10,297 bases of DNA from Candidatus Coatesiibacteriota bacterium (GTDB lineage: Bacteria; RBG-13-66-14). The stretch spans positions 1 to 10,297 of the forward strand of contig DAOVLG010000035.1 in NCBI GenBank assembly GCA_030631385.1, in the 5' to 3' direction. The translations under genes and the position numbers were made by a program. The notes below the pieces were generated by a model, which ran no database searches, was not told the DNA's origin, and saw nothing but the letters and a program-made list of their open reading frames with translations. Positions 6,564 through 10,297 of the stretch are shown here, in pieces. Position 1 is the stretch's first letter, and every line of letters starts with the position of its first letter.

Positions 6564-6922
6564 TAGTGATGTGTTGGCGTTGGAAGTGAAAGCGACCTTG
6601 ACATGAAGGTGGATACCGGGGAGGGTCGGACGGACAGAGCTGCTTAAAACAAGGAGGTTTACAGGTAAAGGTGGGGATGTTGAAAACTTGTTGACAAATG
6701 TGGACGGACCGGTCAATTTGAATCAGTGGCTTGCGTATAAACAATGGCATGGTCTTATTAAACAATAAGTTAAACTAATATCAACAAATACCCTGTGGAG
6801 TTGGTGGTTTTGTTAACTAGCTAATTTTTTTCGAGTTGCGCAGAGGGGTGGACCTGTAAGTTTGAATCTTGATGCAGATGGACTGATGTGGCTTTCAAGA
6901 TATGTGGATAAAAGGAGGTTTC

Positions 6923-7708
6923 ATGGGGTACGAGTTCCTCCATGTGGAAGAGAAGGGTGCAGACAGCGGACTCACCTTTCTGGAGCTGGTGGTAGATCGG
7001 CCGAAGATGAATGCGTTGAGCCAGGATCTTCTGGCGGAGTTGGGCGACTGTTTCGATGAACTGGCGGAGAGGGAGTTGTCCGCGCTGATCATAACCGGTG
7101 CCGGCCGGGCCTTCGTGGCGGGGGCCGACATCAAGGCAATGGTTGCCATGACCAAGGCGGAGGCGGAGAATTTCAGTCAGCTCGGTCAGGGGGTGTTTGC
7201 CAAGCTTGAGGCGCTGCCCTGTGTGACCATTGCCGCGATCAACGGTTTCGCCCTGGGCGGCGGCTGTGAGCTGGCGCTGGCCTGTGACCTGCGGATCGCG
7301 TCCGAGGAGGCCCAGATGGGGCAGCCCGAGGTCAAGCTGGGGCTGATACCCGGCTTCGGCGGAACGCAGAGATTGGCCCGCCTGGTCGGCATGGCCAAGG
7401 CCAAGGAGCTGATCCTGATCGGCGGGAACCTGGACGCCGTCGAGTGTGAGAGGATCGGCCTGGTCAACGCCGTCGTTCCGGCGGAGGGGCTTCTATCCAA
7501 GGCCCGGGAATGGGCCGAGGCCATCGCCGCACGGGGTCCGGCCAGCGTCGCCGCCGCCAAGAAGGTGATGCAGAGCGGTGTCTGGGGTGACCTGGTGGAC
7601 GCCTACAGAGCCGAGGCGTCCGCCTTCGGCGACCTCTTCGAGGAGCATGAGGCTACCGAGGGGATGCTGGCCTTCATCGAGCGCAGACCGGCCAGGTTCT
7701 TGAGGTAG
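6923..7708 (+). CDS. Enoyl-CoA hydratase/isomerase (crotonase family)
   Basis: 261 residues from ATG 6923, chosen because AGGAGG (6913-6918) lies four nt before it; the in-frame ATG at 6902 has no such site and would place that motif inside the coding sequence. The family hydrates trans-2-enoyl-CoA to 3-hydroxyacyl-CoA in the cytoplasm, usually as hexamers. The first oxyanion-hole segment is AGADIKAM at 66-73 and the second is NGFALGGGCELALACDLR at 107-124. The two acid residues of classical hydratases are both present, Glu116 (GGGCE) and Glu136 (GQPEVKLGLIPG), 20 residues apart as Glu144 and Glu164 are in the rat enzyme. FGGTQRL follows at 145-151. This supports a true hydratase over a crotonase-fold isomerase lacking one Glu. 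It likely acts with the acyl-CoA dehydrogenase upstream and is co-transcribed with the HAD gene 2 nt downstream. Confidence 0.95.
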   Translation: MGYEFLHVEEKGADSGLTFLELVVDRPKMNALSQDLLAELGDCFDELAERELSALIITGAGRAFVAGADIKAMVAMTKAEAENFSQLGQGVFAKLEALPCVTIAAINGFALGGGCELALACDLRIASEEAQMGQPEVKLGLIPGFGGTQRLARLVGMAKAKELILIGGNLDAVECERIGLVNAVVPAEGLLSKAREWAEAIAARGPASVAAAKKVMQSGVWGDLVDAYRAEASAFGDLFEEHEATEGMLAFIERRPARFLR

Positions 7709-7710
7709 GC

Positions 7711-8358
7711 ATGGAGATAGCCTGGGTTTGCCTCGATTTCGGGGGGGTGTTGAACGACGACCGGGCCGCCCGGGGCGCCATGGTGGACCTGGTGGCCGAG
7801 CTGGTCGGGGTGGGCGTCGAGGAGGCCTGGGAGGCGCGCCGGCGGCTCGGATCTATCCTGGCGACCCTCGAGCTCTACTCCGCCTCGGAGAAGGGATTCG
7901 CGGAGCTGAGGAGGAGATACGAGGAGATGGTCCTTCGGATCCCGGAGGCCTTCGGGCCACCTCCCTACGGTGACGTGCCCGAGGCCCTGGAGCGTCTATC
8001 CCGGCGCTACCGCCTCGCCCTGGCCAGTAACACCGTGGGAACCGCCCGGCCCTGGCTCGAAAGGTACGGGTTAACGAAGCGTTTCGATCATCTCCACCTC
8101 TCCAACGAGATCGGTTTCCGCAAACCGCAGCCCGAGTTTTTCCGCGGGTTGCTCGAGGCCGCCGGAGCCGATCCCGGCGCGATGCTGATGGTGGGCGACC
8201 GGACCGACACCGACCTCACGCCGGCGCTGAACGCCGGAATGATGGCGGTGCTTGTTCGCCGTTTCCCCAGGCCGCTGCCGGGTTATTCAAAGATAAGGGA
8301 GAGGTTGTTCGCCGAGGTGGCCGATCTGGGTAAATTGGCCGACCGGCTGGGGTGTTAG
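7711..8358 (+). CDS. HAD-superfamily hydrolase, subfamily IA-like
   Basis: 215 residues, typical of small Rossmann-fold HAD hydrolases, which mostly remove phosphate from small molecules through an aspartyl intermediate. Motif I is LDFGGVLND with nucleophile Asp9. The residue two places on is Gly11 instead of the common second Asp, as in the DxGxV branch that includes the E. coli glucose-1-phosphatase YihX. A helical cap occupies about 17-85. Motif II is Ser106 (LASNT), motif III Lys138 (FRKPQPEFF) and motif IV VGDRTDTDL with Asp163, Asp166 and Asp168. ATG 7711 follows the hydratase stop by 2 nt, and its ribosome site GAGG (7702-7705) lies in the last codons of that gene, so translation is probably coupled. 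The substrate is unknown; the operon alone does not show a link to acyl-CoA metabolism. Confidence 0.9.
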   Translation: MEIAWVCLDFGGVLNDDRAARGAMVDLVAELVGVGVEEAWEARRRLGSILATLELYSASEKGFAELRRRYEEMVLRIPEAFGPPPYGDVPEALERLSRRYRLALASNTVGTARPWLERYGLTKRFDHLHLSNEIGFRKPQPEFFRGLLEAAGADPGAMLMVGDRTDTDLTPALNAGMMAVLVRRFPRPLPGYSKIRERLFAEVADLGKLADRLGC

Positions 8359-8366
8359 GGATGTGA

Positions 8367-8391
8367 GCCGGTGCGGAGGCCGGCCCCCTAC
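8367..8391 (-). repeat. Small palindromic repeat, degenerate, inverted
   Basis: On the minus strand this starts GTAGGGG and has a 5-bp stem GCCGG / CCGGC (8367-8371 and 8380-8384). It lies nine bases after the HAD stop and looks like a worn member of the family. Confidence 0.5.
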
Positions 8392-8417
8392 ATTTGGCGT
8401 TCGATGCTCGTTGAAAC

Positions 8418-8443
8418 GGGCGACCACAGAGGGTCGCCCCTAC
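8418..8443 (-). repeat. Small palindromic repeat, CTCTGT-loop family, inverted
   Basis: 26 bp with stem GGGCGACC / GGTCGCCC, loop ACAGAG as read on the plus strand, and flank CTACGG. Length, loop and flank match 10231-10256, while the inner stem bases differ and remain paired. Confidence 0.9.
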
Positions 8444-8466
8444 GGGTCGGATCGGCGGCGTATGAC

Positions 8467-8495
8467 CGTAGGGGCGGGGCTCTGCCCCCGCCCGC
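8467..8495 (+). repeat. Small palindromic repeat, second identical copy of the 29-bp element
   Basis: Identical over 29 bp to 2516-2544. It stands 23 bases after the inverted element at 8418-8443. Its right half also forms the left half of the palindrome at 8480-8509. Confidence 0.9.
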
Positions 8496-8509
8496 GGGCG
8501 GGGGCAGAG
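8480..8509. repeat. 30-bp perfect palindrome
   Basis: Bases 8480-8494 (CTCTGCCCCCGCCCG) are the exact inverse complement of 8495-8509, with no spacer. The left half can alternatively pair with GGGCGGGG just upstream, so two folds compete. GGCAGAG (8503-8509) is also repeated inverted as CTCTGCC at 8527-8533. Confidence 0.9.
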
Positions 8510-8551
8510 GGCTAGGGTGAGGGGGGCTCTGCCTATGGTTTAATGCGGCAG

Positions 8552-8586
8552 CCCTCACCCCCGCCCCTCTCCCACAGGGAGAGGGG
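8552..8586. repeat. CCCTCTCCC-type hairpin repeat
   Basis: A perfect 10-bp stem CCCCTCTCCC / GGGAGAGGGG (8564-8573 and 8577-8586) with loop ACA, preceded by CCCTCACCCCCG. Very similar elements are scattered in the intergenic DNA of many unrelated bacteria. A GA-rich stretch follows but no T-run, so termination is doubtful. Confidence 0.75.
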
Positions 8587-8639
8587 AGAAAGTCCCCTCG
8601 CCCCCTTACGAAGTAAAGGGAAGTGAGAATAGGAGCGTA

Positions 8640-10103
8640 GTGGTTGGAGATAGGCAAACCTTGAGGGAGCTGGTTTCGCAATTGCGGGCGGACGAGGGAC
8701 GCCTCCGCGATTACATAAATGACGCTGTTATCGGGGCGATAATAGCCAAGGCCGACCACAACGCCTACATCAGCCTCGTCGAGGCGAATCGGCTGGACGA
8801 CCGGCTGGGCGAACTAACCTCCCTCCCCCCGGAAGAAAAGGCCAAGCTCCCCCTGTACGGCGCGCCGATGGCGGTCAAGGACAACATCTGCTGGAAGGAG
8901 GCCCCCACCACTTGCGCCAGCAACATCTTAAAAGACTACCGCTCGACCTATACCGCCACCGTGGTCGAGCGCCTGGAGGCTGCCGGCGCCGTCGTTATCG
9001 GTAAGACGAACCTGGATGAGTTTGCCTTCGGCAACTCCAGCGAGTCGAGCGCCTTCGGACCGGTGACCAACCCCTACGATAAAACCCGGATCCCCGGCGG
9101 CTCCTCGGGGGGGAGCGCCGTGGCGGTTGCGACCGGTTCGGTTCCGCTGGCCCTGGGTACTGACACCGGCGGCAGCACCCGCCAGCCCGCCGCCTTCTGC
9201 GGCGTCTACGGACTAAAGCCCACCTACGGCAGGCTCTCCCGTCACGGCCTGGTCGCCTTCGCCAACTCCATGGACCAGATCGGCCTCTTCGGGAAAAATC
9301 CCGACGACCTGCGGCTGGCCTTCGCGGTCTGCGCCGGGGAGGACCCGGCGGACTCGACCAGTGTTTCTCTTCCGGACACTTTCCCAAAACCCTTCGAGCC
9401 GGGTCGCGGCTTCACCGTGGGGGTGGTCAGGGAGCACCGGGGCGCTAAAGGGGTACAGCCCGCGGTGGCCGACGCCTTCGAGCGCCTCCTCGGGGCCTTC
9501 GCCGAACTCGGCTGCCGGACCCTCGAGGTCTCACTCCCCACCAGCGTCCACTCCATCGCCGTCTACGTCCTCACCGCCCTGGCCGAGGCCTCGACCAACC
9601 TGGAACGCTTCGACGGCGTCAACTACGGCAACCGCGTGGAGGTGATGCCCGACGACGTGGTCTTCGGTCCCGACGCCGATCGCCTCATGAAGATGTACGC
9701 CGCCACCCGGGGCCTGGGCTTCGGCGAGGAGGTCAAGCGCCGGATAATGCTCGGCACCTTCGCCCTGGCCGAGGGGTACTACGACGCCTATTACCTCCGC
9801 GCCCAGCGGGTGCGCACCAAGATACGCCGGGAGCTGGACGAGGCCTTCAGCCGTGTCGGCCTGATCGTTTCACCCACCTTCCCCACCACGGCCTTCAAGC
9901 TGGGCGAGATAGCGGGCGATCCGCTGGCCACCTTCCTCGGCGACCTCTTCACCAACCCGGCCAACCTGGCCGGCCTCCCGGCCCTCTCGATCCCCTGGGG
10001 TTCCGACGGCGACGGGCTGCCCATCGGGATGCAGCTCATGGGGCCCGCTTTTTCCGAGGAGAGGCTCTTCACCACCGCCGAGGCGCTGGCCTCCAAGCCT
10101 TAG
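8640..10103 (+). CDS. gatA: Asp-tRNA(Asn)/Glu-tRNA(Gln) amidotransferase subunit A
   Basis: 487 residues, the normal GatA length. GatA is the glutaminase subunit of GatCAB: it releases ammonia from glutamine, which GatB uses to convert mischarged Glu-tRNA(Gln) or Asp-tRNA(Asn) to the correct aminoacyl-tRNA. The amidase-signature Ser-cis-Ser-Lys triad is complete: Lys80 (VKDNI), Ser155 (GGSSGGSA) and Ser179 (GTDTGGSTRQP), one residue off the S. aureus numbering. YGLKPTYGRLSRHGLVAFANS at 190-210 is GatA-like rather than typical of general amidases, as is PTFPTTAFKLGE near the C-terminus. The start is GTG 8640 with AGGAG (8631-8635) four nt before it. gatC and gatB are not adjacent in the window. 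The region before it is full of hairpin repeats, so the gene probably has its own promoter, which I could not identify. Confidence 0.95.
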   Translation: MVGDRQTLRELVSQLRADEGRLRDYINDAVIGAIIAKADHNAYISLVEANRLDDRLGELTSLPPEEKAKLPLYGAPMAVKDNICWKEAPTTCASNILKDYRSTYTATVVERLEAAGAVVIGKTNLDEFAFGNSSESSAFGPVTNPYDKTRIPGGSSGGSAVAVATGSVPLALGTDTGGSTRQPAAFCGVYGLKPTYGRLSRHGLVAFANSMDQIGLFGKNPDDLRLAFAVCAGEDPADSTSVSLPDTFPKPFEPGRGFTVGVVREHRGAKGVQPAVADAFERLLGAFAELGCRTLEVSLPTSVHSIAVYVLTALAEASTNLERFDGVNYGNRVEVMPDDVVFGPDADRLMKMYAATRGLGFGEEVKRRIMLGTFALAEGYYDAYYLRAQRVRTKIRRELDEAFSRVGLIVSPTFPTTAFKLGEIAGDPLATFLGDLFTNPANLAGLPALSIPWGSDGDGLPIGMQLMGPAFSEERLFTTAEALASKP

Positions 10104-10147
10104 GCTTACATGGGCAACAAATCGAAGTGGATATAAAAGGCCGCCGC

Positions 10148-10190
10148 GGTGGGGATGGTATCTACGGCCGAAGGCAAATCCCCGCCCTAC
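10148..10190 (-). repeat. Imperfect palindromic repeat, variant stem, inverted
   Basis: On the minus strand GTAG is followed by GGCGGGGAT, which pairs with ATCCCCACC with one mismatch across about 21 nt. It resembles the element at 2687-2711 with a longer centre. It lies about 45 bases after the gatA stop. Confidence 0.55.
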
Positions 10191-10230
10191 ATCACCCGTG
10201 GTAAATGGGGTAATCGCGTTGTAGATGAAC

Positions 10231-10256
10231 GGGCGGGCACAGAGGCCCGCCCCTAC
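10231..10256 (-). repeat. Small palindromic repeat, CTCTGT-loop family, inverted
   Basis: 26 bp with stem GGGCGGGC / GCCCGCCC around ACAGAG, and CTACGG as flank on the right. Same length and loop as 8418-8443, with different but paired inner stem bases. Confidence 0.9.
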
Positions 10257-10297
10257 GGCAATGCAAATATAGGGCGGTCTTAAGCGATTAGACGAGG

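Larger units (their letters stand above)
5861..6922. other. AT-rich intergenic region with inverted repeats, no convincing gene
   Basis: This 1,062-bp stretch has no open frame that looks like a protein. The candidates at 6021-6248 (plus), 6179-6379 (minus) and 6493-6765 (minus) lack ribosome sites and family resemblance. By hand count 5881-6000 is about 27-28% G+C and the rest mostly about 35-50%, against roughly 60-65% in the neighbouring genes. It contains several inverted repeats, listed separately. A possible -10 (TATAAA, 6736-6741) for the enoyl-CoA hydratase operon lacks a good -35. AAGGAGGTTT occurs twice, at 6651-6660 without a start codon after it and at 6912-6921 as the real ribosome site. 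The composition suggests acquired DNA, a decayed gene or a structured RNA locus; I cannot decide which. Confidence 0.7.

Noticed and set aside
6493..6765. 90-codon minus-strand open frame in the AT-rich region
   Set aside because: It has no ribosome site, no signal or domain, and a composition typical of chance frames.
6783..6831. Possible intrinsic terminator (AT-rich stem, then seven or eight T)
   Set aside because: The stem (AACAAA-T-ACC / GGTTTTGTT) is weak and bulged, and the T-run begins about 10 nt after it instead of directly.
5878..6863. Terminal inverted repeats AAACTTAC (5878-5885) and GTAAGTTT (6856-6863) bounding the AT-rich region
   Set aside because: The match is only 8 bp across almost 1 kb, which chance explains, and no target-site duplication is apparent.
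6795..6880. tRNA-like T-loop sequence (GTTTGAATC near 6860)
   Set aside because: Only about four base pairs support the T arm, and I could find no matching acceptor stem about 70 nt apart or an anticodon arm.
6902..6922. ATG at 6902 as start of the enoyl-CoA hydratase
   Set aside because: The strong AGGAGG site lies inside this extension and points to ATG 6923; the added residues are not like the family N-terminus.

Overview
The window looks like chromosome from an uncultured, high-GC, Gram-negative bacterium. Two consecutive genes encode proteins with lipoprotein signal peptides ending in LTGC, and one has a beta-barrel-like body, which implies an outer membrane. GatA shows that at least one of Asn-tRNA or Gln-tRNA is made by transamidation. 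The genes are GC-rich (about 60-65% by eye) and five of eight begin with GTG or TTG. Together with many small palindromic repeats containing GTAGGGGCG, this resembles metagenome-assembled candidate phyla such as Coatesbacteria or Zixibacteria. That placement is an impression from style, not a demonstrated assignment.

Layout. (1) 1-2172, minus strand: a tight run of three exported proteins, read from 2172 downwards: a secreted beta-propeller-like protein, a lipoprotein with a beta-strand-rich body, and a second lipoprotein cut by the window edge. (2) 2173-2949: no gene, but packed with repeats: a 41-bp exact direct repeat in two copies and several short hairpin elements. (3) 2950-4557, minus: a polysaccharide/lipid-linked oligosaccharide flippase with a TTG start. 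(4) 4558-4696: divergent promoter region. (5) 4697-5860, plus: an acyl-CoA dehydrogenase with all catalytic motifs. (6) 5861-6922: about 1.06 kb with no convincing gene, far more AT-rich than its surroundings, holding several inverted repeats, including a 20-bp stem at 6128-6206. (7) 6923-8358, plus: enoyl-CoA hydratase followed after 2 nt by a HAD-family hydrolase. (8) 8359-8639: a cluster of hairpin repeats including a 30-bp perfect palindrome. (9) 8640-10103, plus: gatA. (10) 10104-10297: two more hairpin repeats.

The acyl-CoA dehydrogenase and enoyl-CoA hydratase perform consecutive steps of fatty-acyl-CoA oxidation (or, in reverse, butyryl-CoA formation), so regions 5 and 7 may serve one pathway although they are not one tight operon. 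The flippase points to cell-surface polysaccharide export. GatA is housekeeping. No complete new defence or mobile system is visible. The strongest unusual signals are the hairpin-repeat family, whose copies differ by paired, compensating changes, and the AT-rich structured gap.
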